From Filosporella fistucella (Eukaryota > Ascomycota > Leotiomycetes > Helotiales), in NCBI GenBank assembly GCA_030077755.1, contig JAQJZZ010000002.1, positions 1,488,001 to 1,552,000 of the forward strand: DNA of 64,000 bases, in the 5' to 3' direction. This document shows, piece by piece, positions 30,674 through 41,829 of this stretch. How positions within the stretch are numbered: position 1 is the stretch's first letter; each line of letters opens with the position of its first letter. The notes below the pieces were generated by a model. That model worked only from the letters and a program-made list of their open reading frames with translations. It did not search any database and was not told the DNA's origin. Position numbers and translations under genes: made by a program.

Positions 30674-33334
30674 TTAATAGCGACTTCTTGTCCCACCTCG
30701 GAGATTCTCTTTCCAAAGGCAGCAAATGCTCTTACTTTCGCACCACTTCTTCACCTCTTTGGCATCCACTTCTCCATCCCAGCCACACTTTCCCAAAGCT
30801 CCGGTATTAAGCCAAAGTGCTAGATCTTCAATTATGATTGGGTCATACAGTAAGATCTTTTCATGCCAACTTGGAGACTTGATATCCTTCGAAGGTGTGC
30901 AGCCCTTGACAGCACTTGTGATATGTGTGAAGAGAAGCTGCTGATTTGAGTTTGGAGAGAGTACGATTTCATCTTCGGAACATGACAATTGAAGAGCCAA
31001 TTGTGGACTGTTTACTTGAGATGCAAGTCGGCGTGGAGGGGATGGTGTTGTTGGCGAATCAGAATCTTCGATTTCCTCTGCTGATTTATTGGGCTTTGTT
31101 CCCTTTTTCGGTGTCCGAATTTGTGATAATGGTGTGTCACTTGGCATTTCCAAGTCCTCAACTGTGGTTGCACGTTTACGTGGCGCCTTGGCTTTCACTT
31201 TTGAAGGGGGAGAAATGCTGTCCTTACGTGGGCGCCCGCGTGGTGGTTTGGGTGAAGCTGGAACAGTTTCGCTTGGAGGTGCTACTTTTGATGGAAGAGG
31301 AGCTGACACCATGAAATTTGCATCCAACGCACCTAATGCTGCTCTCTGTTTACCTTCCCAGCATTTTTCTAGCAGGGTGATCATCTGACCTCTACCCTTT
31401 ATTGGCTTGAACCGGTAGCTAGAAATCTCTTTTGCAAGCTGAGCAGTCGTATAGGATGTGTAATTTGGCATCTCAGTCACGGTTGACTTGGGTTTGTTAC
31501 TTTTAGATTTCTTGGTCTGTGACGGAGCCGGATCTGGTTTGGAAGGTTGCGAAATCTGTGTTGATAGTTTGCTAGGGCTGGTAAGTAGCTCGGTTCGAAT
31601 TGCAGCTTCTATGGGCCCAATCCCCGCCGCAGGCATTGGTATCTGGGATCTGGTCAGGATCGGACTAGAACCAACATCTACCCAGCAATCGTCTCCAATT
31701 ATGGGTGTAGCCTCATCTCTCAACTTAGAGTGTTCGATGCTCGAGTTCGATTCTCCTGGTAGGGGGGGACTGGAAGTGATATCACGCCAGACTGCATATT
31801 CTTTCTGCTCCAAGAGATCATCGTTTCCAGCCCGGGCCGTTCTAGCGAGTGCGGGTGACTCGGATAGATCTACCATCTCGACATCCAATAAGTTACCACG
31901 AGCATCGCGAGTAGCGGCAGACCACAGACTACCGCCTGAGACTTTCACTAATCGTCGGTTGTTGTTAAGAGGTGCTGAGTCTTCGAGCCAGTCAGCAAAA
32001 GGGTCATCCCCAATTTTATTTGAAGCTTGCATTGCTTCATGCAAATCTCGGAGCAGAGTTGGTGATTCCTCTCTCGCCAATTGGCTTGATGTTCCAAAGA
32101 CAAAATCTTGACTTCCAACCTGCTTCATCGCGGATGCTGGGGATAGAAGAATAGGAGCCTGGACAGACCCTTTCTTGGGTTTAGGATTCCCCTTAACTGG
32201 ACTTCTGGCACGTGGTTTTGATGGGACCTTGAACCCGTCAGTTGTGGCGCCTTCGTTTGTTTCATATGCAAAGTATTGCATTAAAGGCGCCGCTTTCTCG
32301 GGCGATTCTTCTTCTGCATAAGCAGATGTTGCTTGGTCTGTGAGGGTTCTTGCTTTCTTCTTTACGGTCTTCTCCTTGTTGGGTGCCACAAGCGTAGTTG
32401 CTACACTTGTCTTGACCAACTCGATAAGTTTGCGCTTTCGAGTGCCTTCTCCAATAACCACCGGTAACTCTACACTACTTGCATTTCCTTTTGTAAAGCC
32501 GAAACTCCCAAATAAGTCTGTAAATCCCCTGGGCTTCTCCTCCGACTTAGCTGAGCCACCTGATATAAATCCCATATCTAGCAAGCTAATCGTCGCAGGT
32601 GTGACATTGGTGGTATTGCTTGCAGCAGGAGGTGTCCAATCTAGGCGCCTTTTGACGGCTTTACTGAGTTTTTCTTCCATCGAGTCTTCCTTCGGTACCG
32701 GGAGCTTTTTAGTTTTGGTGGATTTGTTTCCTGTAGACGACTTTGTGACTTTCCCTTTTGCCAATTGAGTTTGTGTATCCCCGTCTTGTTTCTTGGCCCT
32801 TGGTTTACGGACGGGCTTTTCCTTTGGTGCACCCTCGCCGTTTTCTTCCTTCTCGGCCTTCTTCTTTCGTGGTCTCGCAACTTTGATGGACGGATCCGCA
32901 TTCAAATTTTCGTCCCCAACTTTTGCTCTTGCTTTCCTCGGCTTCTTGGACTCTCCAGTTGCCTCCCCAGCTTTCCCAGCAGCAGCTTTCCGGGGCGCTT
33001 TCGACTCGCCATCCTCCGGCTTCTTCGTTGCCGTCTTTCCTGGTTTGGGCTTTGCAGTTACCAAGGCGTCAGCTATGTGTACCTCGTCATTGTTATTAGA
33101 CCGAAATGATTGAATTACCTCGATGGTTCCTGGATTGGTGGTTGCTTTAAACAAAGCTGCTGCACTGGTGAATGATGCCGAGGCGCTTTGGGGAACAGGC
33201 GCAGCTCTACTTCCAGCCCAAATCTGGCGACGTTTCTTGACAATTTCGTCTAGAGGCGGTAAAGCTGGAGAAGATGACATAGCAATTGCATTGAATTGTC
33301 GTGGCGGGGAGGATTCAATGAGTATCGCTGCCAT
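30674..33334 (-). CDS. slx4: SLX4, structure-specific endonuclease subunit
   Basis: A single 886-residue frame. The N-terminal half is basic and disordered with many Lys/Arg/Pro runs. A SAP-like segment (MPNYTSYTTAQLAKEISSYR, then RFKPIKGRGQMITLLEKCW) lies in the C-terminal third. The extreme C-terminus, SWHEKILLYDPIIIEDLALW to KKWCESKSICCLWKENLRGG, is the conserved SLX4 domain that binds the SLX1 nuclease. The complex cuts branched DNA such as 5' flaps and Holliday junctions in the nucleus. Length and layout match fungal SLX4 proteins. ATG 33334 is the first in frame. It diverges from the S21 ribosomal protein gene over 354 bp. Confidence 0.88.
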   Translation of the reverse strand: MAAILIESSPPRQFNAIAMSSSPALPPLDEIVKKRRQIWAGSRAAPVPQSASASFTSAAALFKATTNPGTIEVIQSFRSNNNDEVHIADALVTAKPKPGKTATKKPEDGESKAPRKAAAGKAGEATGESKKPRKARAKVGDENLNADPSIKVARPRKKKAEKEENGEGAPKEKPVRKPRAKKQDGDTQTQLAKGKVTKSSTGNKSTKTKKLPVPKEDSMEEKLSKAVKRRLDWTPPAASNTTNVTPATISLLDMGFISGGSAKSEEKPRGFTDLFGSFGFTKGNASSVELPVVIGEGTRKRKLIELVKTSVATTLVAPNKEKTVKKKARTLTDQATSAYAEEESPEKAAPLMQYFAYETNEGATTDGFKVPSKPRARSPVKGNPKPKKGSVQAPILLSPASAMKQVGSQDFVFGTSSQLAREESPTLLRDLHEAMQASNKIGDDPFADWLEDSAPLNNNRRLVKVSGGSLWSAATRDARGNLLDVEMVDLSESPALARTARAGNDDLLEQKEYAVWRDITSSPPLPGESNSSIEHSKLRDEATPIIGDDCWVDVGSSPILTRSQIPMPAAGIGPIEAAIRTELLTSPSKLSTQISQPSKPDPAPSQTKKSKSNKPKSTVTEMPNYTSYTTAQLAKEISSYRFKPIKGRGQMITLLEKCWEGKQRAALGALDANFMVSAPLPSKVAPPSETVPASPKPPRGRPRKDSISPPSKVKAKAPRKRATTVEDLEMPSDTPLSQIRTPKKGTKPNKSAEEIEDSDSPTTPSPPRRLASQVNSPQLALQLSCSEDEIVLSPNSNQQLLFTHITSAVKGCTPSKDIKSPSWHEKILLYDPIIIEDLALWLNTGALGKCGWDGEVDAKEVKKWCESKSICCLWKENLRGGTRSRY

Positions 33335-33688
33335 CTTAAATACTTTGCGCCGTGCGCAATTCGAGAAGAAAGGAAGGCACGACAGTGTCGATGCGGCTAT
33401 CGTTCATACCTAGAAGCCGGGTTATATCAATAGAGTTCGAAATGAATATGCAAGTGTATTGCTAGGGTATTGACGTTCTGGTCAACAACATCGCGATCAC
33501 CGTCGCCAAGCTAAAACAAAACACACCAATTCATCGCCACAGCACGTGATCTTTATCCATTTCTCGCTAACGACCTCTAGCCTTTTTCAACCCCACGATC
33601 AATTTGTCGAAATATTTCGATTCCATATCAACGATTTCACAACCTCTTCCCCGTAGTCTTCAAGTCACTCTTCAAAACTACCGCCAAA
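33335..33688. promoter_or_regulatory. Divergent promoter of SLX4 and ribosomal protein S21
   Basis: A 354-bp gap between divergent start codons. It includes a CACGTG E-box at about 33542-33547, and pyrimidine-rich sequence before the S21 ATG, as is common for ribosomal protein genes. Any TOR-style coregulation is inferred. Confidence 0.45.
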
Positions 33689-34025
33689 ATGGAAAACGAT
33701 AAGGGAGAACTCGTCGATCTGTAAGTTTGTCCAGGACCTCGAAATTGACTGCGCGCGACCAGAATCTTGAAACTAATAAATTCCTCATAGCTACGTTCCA
33801 CGCAAGTGCAGCGCTACCAACAGAATCATCAAGGCGAAAGATCACGCATCCGTCCAAATCTCCGTCGGAAAGGTTGATGAGAACGGCCGATTCACCGGAG
33901 AGAGCCAAGTTTATGCCCTTTGCGGATTTGTTCGTGCTATGGGCGAGAGTGACGATTCCTTGAACCGATTGGCACAACGTGATGGTTTACTGAAGAACGT
34001 CTGGAGCGGAAGCTTGCAAAGATAG
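33689..34025 (+). CDS. rps21: 40S ribosomal protein S21 (eS21)
   Basis: Exons 33689..33720 and 33791..34025 encode 88 residues, the standard eS21 length. [40 protein letters not shown], and [20 protein letters not shown] are all conserved in eukaryotic S21. The intron near the fourth percentile of the coding sequence is usual for fungal ribosomal protein genes. The protein is part of the small-subunit head/platform region and of 20S pre-rRNA processing. Confidence 0.96.
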
Positions 34026-35006
34026 ATGCATATTGGGATTTTCTTGGTACGGCTCGCGAACGTCAATCGGAGCCAAGAGCTAATATGCTGCAGAATTGCG
34101 GTGTCTGGGTCGGAATTTGGGCAGATATACACATGGGGTAGAGATGCTGGATCTGGCTTTCATGAGGTAGTCACTCTGGTGTGATAACAAATTCGACGAC
34201 CATTTCCGACCAACGATTTTTACGTGTGATACGTTGTGATACCCACCGGCTCTTCGAAACTCCTCGTACCCACTCCAGGGTGACCCCATTTGTTCGAGGA
34301 GTCAGACTGCTATTACGATAGCAATCGAGCCGGAGATCGATACAATCTGACCTTCTGATGAGCTGTGACGTTAGAGCATCTCGTTAAAGCACAGATACGG
34401 GTCAGACAGGAAAGACATGAATAATCGAGTGATTGATTAGAAATTGATTCTATGGGCCAAAGGAATAGAATTGTGAAGAGCAATCTCGAAATATGACTGG
34501 GCGACCGCTCAAGTGAGAGGTCTGTTCACGGAGGTGCGACCAAGCTCTTCCTTCTGTTCAAGTAGTATAGGGGCCGCAGATTGTGTCTTGCGAATCTCAC
34601 ACATTTATTCTACGAGTCTATAAATCCGGTTTCTGAACATTTGCAAATACACGCACAGACGCTTGCTCAATGCACCAAAGGTGTATACCCAGGCGCGCAA
34701 CAGCTGTTGAGGAGATGCCAACATCCGCCCAAGTGAGAGGTAGGAATATTGCACGTATGGTAACATCTTTAATCCGGAACGGACCCCAACATCTTGAAAA
34801 ATAAGCATCTTTCAAACCGCACGCTGAATGCGGCTTTAGTCCAGATATGCTCCGATTTTCAATTCTGAGGTGGCTTAGTTGCAGCTGCATCGAGGCTTAG
34901 CAGTGCTAAGCGACAACACAAAGTCGGCAGGGCTGAGATTATGTATATCAAGGATGCCGCACAATGTTTCATCCCTTCAGCTTCTTCTACGTCGCAGATA
35001 ATTGAT
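34026..35006. other. Intergenic region between rps21 and the STAND-N/ZZ gene
   Basis: About 980 bp with only overlapping short frames. None has a domain or a credible start and splice pattern. Confidence 0.5.
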
Positions 35007-36729
35007 ATGGATCCCTTCTCGATTGTCGTCGGCGCTGTAGCGCTCACAGAAACAGCGAACAAGCTTGCAAGCTCATTGACGGACCGTTATAGAGCCTTCA
35101 GTTCCGCCCCGAAAGAAATGATCGAGATAGCGGGTCAGATCACAATGTGTGCTGGGCTTGTTGATGTGTTTGCGAAAAGTGTTGATGGCTCGGGTCAAGA
35201 ATTCCCAAAGAAGTTCCAAAAAGATGCCACGAAGCTCGTTAGTCAGGTAGGCGTGGTTTGATAATATAATAGGTTACTGTCATGAATACAGCTGATGATA
35301 CTCAAGTGTCGTCAAATATTGACGGATATTGAAACGATGGTTCCACATGGGTCTAAAAAGCCAGACTACCTTCAACGTCTCAAGTACGCCTTCGGAGACA
35401 AGAAAGCGATCGGCAAGCACCAGGAAAGCTTGAAGCAAGTACAGCATATGTTCATGTTCATGACCACCTGTTGGATGTACAGACTCCCATCACTGCCTCA
35501 GCAAACTCCTCGGGATCCAAATGCCGGACCTGCTCTCGGAGCTCAGACTCAGCAGCCAGCACAGCATCCAATACCTATAGGTAGTTTGACTGGTACCATG
35601 TCGCATGTCCCAATTCAGATCAATATGCGTGATCCCAATAACCCAGGATCGCAAATAATCAGTTACGAGGCAACACTGACACTCAAACCTATTCCGATTG
35701 TCGCGACGAGTTCCAAGAAAGGTGAAACGGAACGAATGCGGTACAGCGAGGCTAGGAAAGATTCTGAATTCTCTCGTGAGCGTATTGTGATTCCGCAAAG
35801 TCAGAAAATTGGGCTAGAAAATATGAGACGAAGTCCATATTTCAATCCGAAATTGCTGAGTGAAAAGAAAGACAGAGGAGAAACGAGGAAATTTCGCTAT
35901 AGTGAGACAGAATTTGAGCTGGTTAGGAAAAGTAAAACCCAACGAGGGGATGACAGAAAGAAGGCCGAAGAGAAGAAGAAAGAAGAGGAGAGGCTGAAAA
36001 TGAAGATCGAGAAAGGGGAGAATAAAGAGGAGGAAATCGCGTCCAGGGAGCAAGCCAGTGAAGAAGTGGATGATCTGATGGCACAAGTATGTCTCTCTTT
36101 AAGTGTCATAATGCCACAGACTAATACCTGTCTTGTAGTGGTTTAATGATTCCGACTCCGATTCCGACGATGATCTGCCCACACCAAAAATACCAGAAGT
36201 GAGCTCTGAACCCAGCACCAGCTCATCCAATCTCCCTCGCCGCCCATCCCCGGCATCCCCAACTATTGTCGTCCCACCACCCTATTCCAGACCTCTCCCA
36301 CCACCAACAACATCCTCCAATCTACCTCCCCGCCACCCTCCCTCGCCCACTCACCAAGCAGGTGCTTTTCGAAATCCAGCATCGACATCAGCACCATCTC
36401 TTAACTACAGAACCGTGATACCACCTCGTCCTACCTCTGCAACTCCAGGCAATCCATCTTCTTTGCGCCCTAGTGCCTCACCAAAACCAAATATAATTGA
36501 AGTGAAGCCGCGAGATTGGGATTGGGCCTGCGATGGTTGTAATCGGGAGGTAAGCTCACTCTCTCCCTGCTACGAGCGTGAAGTATGAGAGCTAATTATA
36601 TAGTTTCAACATCGACATAAAAGATACAAGTGTGAAGATTGTGAGAATTTTGATCTATGTCCTAATTGTTATGGAGTGGTTTGGCATAGGCATGGGAAAA
36701 TGAGTTTTGCAGAACGAGGAGAGATTTGA
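35007..36729 (+). CDS. Fungal STAND-type N-terminal domain protein with C-terminal ZZ zinc finger
   Basis: Exons 35007..35246, 35292..36086, 36139..36549 and 36604..36729 give 523 residues. The start MDPFSIVVGAVALTETANKL is the fungal N-terminal domain found in front of NACHT/STAND and other fungal signalling proteins. A Lys/Glu-rich coiled region follows near residues 290-340 and a Pro/Ser-rich linker. The end has a ZZ-type finger: DWACDGCNRE, then YKCEDCENFDLCPNCYG and HRHG. ZZ fingers bind protein N-termini, histone tails or SUMO. No NTPase domain lies between, so this is a STAND-N/ZZ protein with no engine. The ATG at 35007 is used because it begins the recognised domain; an in-frame upstream ATG exists at 34941. 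Confidence 0.82.
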
Positions 36730-36954
36730 ATTTATTGATTCATTTTCGAGATACTTCCCGTCGTACAGATTGTGGTGCCTTCCCTTCGTCCTTTTTTTGT
36801 GCTTGACAGTGCATGTTCCGAATCCTCTCTCGTCTGCATGCATCTTATTCTTAAAGTTACCCTCACTGGCTCGGTACATATGAGGCTACACTATCATCGG
36901 TCAAACTGCTTGTACTTGGACATCCGACTTTACTTAGCATGTTCGAATTCACAA

Positions 36955-38055
36955 TCACCAATCAGTCTCCTCCTGATTCCAGGGCAAGGTTTCGTCATAC
37001 ACCTCAGCACACGGAAAAGAAGTTGCATAAAAATCATTTCCAGCTACCGCTTGACGGTCAAAGTTCATTTCGTTATCCAATAGCTTCTGGAGGCGCCAAT
37101 AATGCTTCAAATTGGGATTCCAGAACGCAGACTTCTTCAAAATCTCGGACACTTCGCGATAATAGATTGGGAGATGAACGACATCTCCGCCGTTTGGTCG
37201 CGCGGCTATTGCTGCATCGTGGATCCGCCCTTTCAATCCTGGATCTGCGAATAGTACTTTCCCATCAGTAAATAACTGTAGAATCGCAGTTTCTGCTTCG
37301 ACGATCTTAGAACACACGGTATTGTATGCTGCTCGAAAAATATTTCGCAGCTTTTCATCCTTGATTTGATGGAAGTGCGGGTTGTCCCTGTATGACGCAA
37401 TCCCGAAACATTCGCGGGTGCCTCAGCTTGATTCCTACTGGCAACATTTCGAGGCACCGGTATTGCAACTGTTCTTCGAAGATCTCGGATATCTCGATAG
37501 CGGTGTGGATGGTACGGGAAACAATCCGCAACGCGAGGTAGTATTCCGCCATCGCTGCAAGGGCCGTAATATCACTGCAATCAACAACTTCGTGAGGCTC
37601 GAGGTAAAATGCACTGAGCATATTCTCGAAGACCCTCTTCTCTTGGTTTTGATGGTCGACTGTTATCCATGCATTCTCGGATTTATTCTTGTATTTATTA
37701 GTCTTTATCAAGTAAATGAAAAGCATTTGAAACGCACCTGGGATCCAGCTGAGACAATGTGCCACGAGCCATCATTGTCAACCATAGACACCCACTCGTA
37801 CTTGAACTCTGGAGAGGCTGGGATCATCTTATCTGGCGAGTCCAGAAATTTGCGGAAGAAGGCACAGTAGAACTTCATGACTTCAGAATGCACATGGTAT
37901 TCAATATCATCAAATATGATGATTCGAAAGTCTGGTTTCATGCCTCTGAATCCAAACTTGACGATCCGCCGATGGCCCCTCTCCTTAATTTCATCGTTCG
38001 CAGGGTTGTAGTGAGGAGTTTCGCTCTTCGAGATCCATGTAGAGACGTGAGACAT
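36955..38055 (-). pseudogene. BTB-domain protein, copy A, with a 1-nt frameshift
   Basis: Exon 38055..37738 encodes a BTB/POZ half with VKFGFRGMKPDFRIIIFDD, IEYHVHSEVMKFYCAFFRKF and LDSPDK. Exon 2 starts at 37687 and continues with VFENMLSAFYLEPHEV and LAAMAEYYLALRIVSRT up to LRHPRMFRDCVI near 37395. There the frame shifts by one base and resumes as RDNPHFHQIKDEKLRNIFRA, to the shared tail YDETLPWNQEETDW. Copies at 39857-40996 and 41830-42898 are intact across the same point, which shows where the shift occurred. No intron explains it. It may be a recent pseudogene or an assembly error. Family members often act as adaptors or gene regulators; function here is unknown. Confidence 0.75.
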
Positions 38056-39856
38056 GACGAGGAGTTATCAAGAGGTTGGTGTGATTTTGACTTCCCGGGA
38101 CTTTTAGAGTCGCCGAGGACGAACCTTCCAATTGAAAAGCAGACTGTTGCTTATGCTCGATGCAGGGGCAGCAACAATAGACCGCAAAGCACACTTAAAG
38201 GTAGAGATCGGATCGCAAGAGATCTTGTGTGCAAGATTTGAGTCTAGGAAGGATTGATGAGTGTTGTCATTAGTTGAAGAGGATGATGTGGGAAAAAAAG
38301 AAGCTTGTGGTATATCCTCTATCAGATCGCGCTAGTCTTTCCAGCTAGAAATTCGATTCAAGCTGCTGTCTTAACTAATTTTGAAGAGACAAATCTGAGG
38401 ACATTGAAAAAGCACATTGTACTTGAAATCTTTCGAGAAACTTATTTCATATTCAATTGCTACGCAGTCTATCTTACTAGTATCTAGATTTTATGACAGT
38501 TTGCTATACCTCCACTTATATTAGTATAGCTTCCAATCTTCTAAGCTCCCCGTCCTTTTGCTGGGTACATACTGTAGTCATCATCTAAGTGGGTTCTTGG
38601 AGATTTCCATTTTTCCATTTGTCATGTTTCCCATTGCCTAAGAGGTTCGGTTGTAAAATCCCGAGGTGTCGTCCCGATCTTCCTCTAAGACTTCCCTCGA
38701 GTTTGCAAAGAAGCCCCATCCCATATGCGGGCTTAGGGGACATGATATACGAGCAAAAGCCTGTATCGTGGTAGAAAGACATTATCTGGAAAAAGACTGA
38801 TTAGTGGGATAACATGTATACCATCGCCCGTGGTACAACATGGTACCTTGATCAAGGTGATGAAATTGCAGCAATCAGAGGCTCAAAGCTTTCCATTCCA
38901 TAGGCTCAACAATGTCATCGTTGAGAGAATCACGTTAGAGTCCAAATCCAAACCTCATCTGTTGCATGATCTGCTCCAGCTTATGTAATTGAGTAATCGT
39001 AAGCATGTTGAGTTATTATATTCTTTGGAATATCTGCCAGACATTGAGATGCACTTCAAAGAACCTCCGGAGACCAACGCCACACCTGAGGCTTATTCTC
39101 TCACTTCGAGCGGGACCTAAATCAAAGACGGAAACCCCCAATTCTCGTATGAGTTGAAACGTTTGAAACTCAATTCCGATATTTAGGCACGGAAATCACA
39201 CTTGAGACTGATCATAATCTCATACTTTTATCATTTTCCTGCCGGCGAACAGCAATTGGTGTTCAAATGGAGCCTGGAGTGAGAAAAGAGCAGTTGAAGG
39301 AGTATACCGATGTCTTGGAAAGATCAGTGCCTTTTGATATGTATCTTAACCCGTTGCTGGGATGGTCTCCTCGTTCAGATACAGTGCCCGAAAGGTTGGT
39401 TGGCACTTTGGAAAAGGCAATGCAATTCAAAACTTCCAAAATTGAAATCGTTTTCAACAAAAGTAATGAGGGCAGGATTTTGATCTAAAATGGTGCATAT
39501 GAGTGTTGCAACCAATATACATAGTTTATAAAAAGATTTAAATGGATGTATCACATCTCGCGGGATCGGATAATGCTTACCATGACTTTCACTTACTATT
39601 TTCACGGCATAAACTGACCAAAGGAGACATGGTTTATTTCCTAGTGCTATAGCAACATTCATTAAGTCTCACTAGCGGTGCCTCGTCATTACGGCCGACA
39701 ACGATCCTTGCCTCGCCACGCAAGGCAACTTTAAGGTAGAAGTTAACCCCCTCAGGAGTCTATTGTTGACTTGAGAGAGTGCCAGGTTGCCTCATCTCCC
39801 CATGAAGCCCAAAACGCCGTATCAGCAATCTTTTAACCTCCCTAATAGAAATCCTT
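38056..39856. other. Gene-free stretch between BTB copies A and B
   Basis: About 1.8 kb. The longest plus-strand frame (39267..39488) has an ATG but no domain or neighbours to splice to. Other frames are shorter. I see no repeat or RNA gene. Confidence 0.5.
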
Positions 39857-40996
39857 TCACCAATCTTTCTCGGTGGGATCCCAAGGCAGATCTTCGTCAT
39901 CGAGCTTGCCACAAAGGAAACTCTCTTTTTCGTATCCAACTCCCGCTCTCATCCAAGAAGTGAAAACAGTTTCGTTTTCTAGTAACTTCTCGAACATGTC
40001 TCCGAAGTCATATCCATTTACCTGAAAGGTATATTGAAGTCTTTCGTACCGAGCAGGAAGATATAACTGCTGTCCTTCAGTTGTCAATCGACATTTGACT
40101 GCTGTATCTCGTACTAGCTTTTGTACGGTGAGGTTGAACTCTTCATATTGAATATTTTTTGCGTCGTCAGTCGTGTATTCCAATAAGCTGCGCTCAATAT
40201 CGGCAATTCTGGTAGCAACGACATTATAAGCACGTTGCGCAATTCTTTGCAGCTTTCGATCACCCAGGTATCGAAATTTGGGCTCACTCCAAGGACCAAG
40301 AGAATGGATGATACAGTCATTAAAGAGGTCGCGATGCCGCATTTTGAGAGCGATAGGCAGGATTGTCAAACATTCGTGTTTAAGTTCCGGGCAAAAGGAG
40401 GGCGAATGAAGCATAATACCACCAAGACTATGGGATAATATGTGCAAAGAAAGGTAGTAGTCAGCTAGACTTGCAAGCCTCAAGAATTCAGCAGTGGTCT
40501 GGATTTCCACCTCCTTCATGTAGAAGATGTTGATCAGCATCTCGAACACTTCTCCCTCGAATCTTGAGTTTGTCCCACTACACAGCTTCGGAGCTGCTAG
40601 TTCTGCGTTCTATTCCCAATATCAGTATTACGTATAAACCATTCCATTACTCCTCTAATCGATGTAATGATTTGATGCCTTTAGGAGATGCGAGGGAACA
40701 CCTACCTGACCCTGGGAGCTTGCAGATACCAGACTCCACGAACCATCCTCGTCCACTTGACTGACCCATTCATATCGAAATTTCTGAGAAGCTGGCAATT
40801 TCCCTTCCTTCTCTGGTGAATCCAAGAACTTTCGAAAAAAGCCACTGTACAACTTCAAGATGATTGAATGAACGTGAAATTCAATTTCGCCTAGAACCTT
40901 AAGACGGACATCTGGGGCCAGCCCAGGAAATTCGAACTTGATGACTTTCGGTTTGGATCTCGTCTCGCCGGCTTGGGCGTGTCCCGTGTTGCTCAT
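39857..40996 (-). CDS. BTB/POZ domain protein, copy B
   Basis: Exons 40996..40706 and 40597..39857 encode 343 residues. The BTB start is VIKFEFPGLAPDVRLKVLGE, IEFHVHSIILKLYSGFFRKF, LDSPEK. After the splice come VFEMLINIFYMKEVEI and LASLADYYLSLHILSHSLGG, then a helical C-terminal part, ending in DLPWDPTEKDW. Exon layout is identical to copies A and C, with the intron just after the SASSQ or SAGSQ turn. Start ATG 40996 (MSNTGHAQ) was chosen to match the family; the open frame extends further upstream. Function unknown; fungal BTB proteins of this kind have no MATH, kelch or Cul3 signature that I can see. Confidence 0.85.
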
Positions 40997-41829
40997 GCTG
41001 GGAAATGGTTTATCGATTGAATACAACTTGAACTTGCGAAGGAATTTTGAATTTGACGAAACTGTACTTTTCGTTACACACTGGAAGCTCAGTCGGAGGA
41101 GCAGGCACTGGTGTTTTCGTAGCGGAGGAAGCGCAGAAGATTGTTGAAGGTTTGGCAAAGGAGTAAGAGTATCAAAGAGTGTGTTTTTCTCAAAGATTAA
41201 TAGGGTCCCATAAACCAAAACCACTACTCGAATATAGAAATTCTAGAAGTTTGTCAACAAAAAAGTTGCTGAGCTTTATGTGGTGATGTTGAAAATTTTC
41301 ACCAGTCGCGAGGCTTATTCGGAGCGTTGCGCATTCGTGTCTTCTCAATTTCGAAACGCATCTGATTTTCGAGATTTACTGCAACCACTTGCGATTCCAA
41401 AACATTGTGAACTTTTCCTTTTCGCCAAAGTCAAACTTTTCATTTTCCCCTGGTCTTATATCACTACAATAATAGATGGCCTTGTGAGAGACATCTTCAT
41501 CCGTCCATATCTCTTTGACAAAAAGACGTGACCAGGCAGGGCAGCCCTCAACATCCTGCCTGGCCTTCAACTGTATGAGAAGAACTGCTCTATCAACAAC
41601 AATCCGTATGATTCCCAATTTGAAGATTGTTTTCAACCGACCTCACTACCGCGTCAATCTCCTGTACCGTTCCCAGTCCGACGTTATACATTCAGCTGCT
41701 CTCGATCTCTTCATCAGCAGAACTTCCTTTTAGCGTGTAATCTTCTAGGAGGCGTGCGAGTATCGACAAAAACGACGACCCATAACCCAGCAACCTCTGA
41801 AACATATCGCATTCGGTGTTGATGACGAA
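40997..41829. other. Divergent region between BTB copies B and C
   Basis: An 833-bp region between divergent starts. A minus-strand frame at 41376..41636 begins with TTG and ends in FTMFWNRKWLQ; it looks protein-like but has no ATG and no family I recognise. It could be an internal exon relic. Confidence 0.45.

Noticed and set aside
30946..33113. Long plus-strand frames inside SLX4
   Set aside because: They are antisense shadows caused by the low-complexity Lys/Ala/Pro codons of SLX4.
41376..41636. 86-residue minus-strand frame between BTB copies
   Set aside because: It begins with TTG, not ATG, and no upstream exon or family could be identified.
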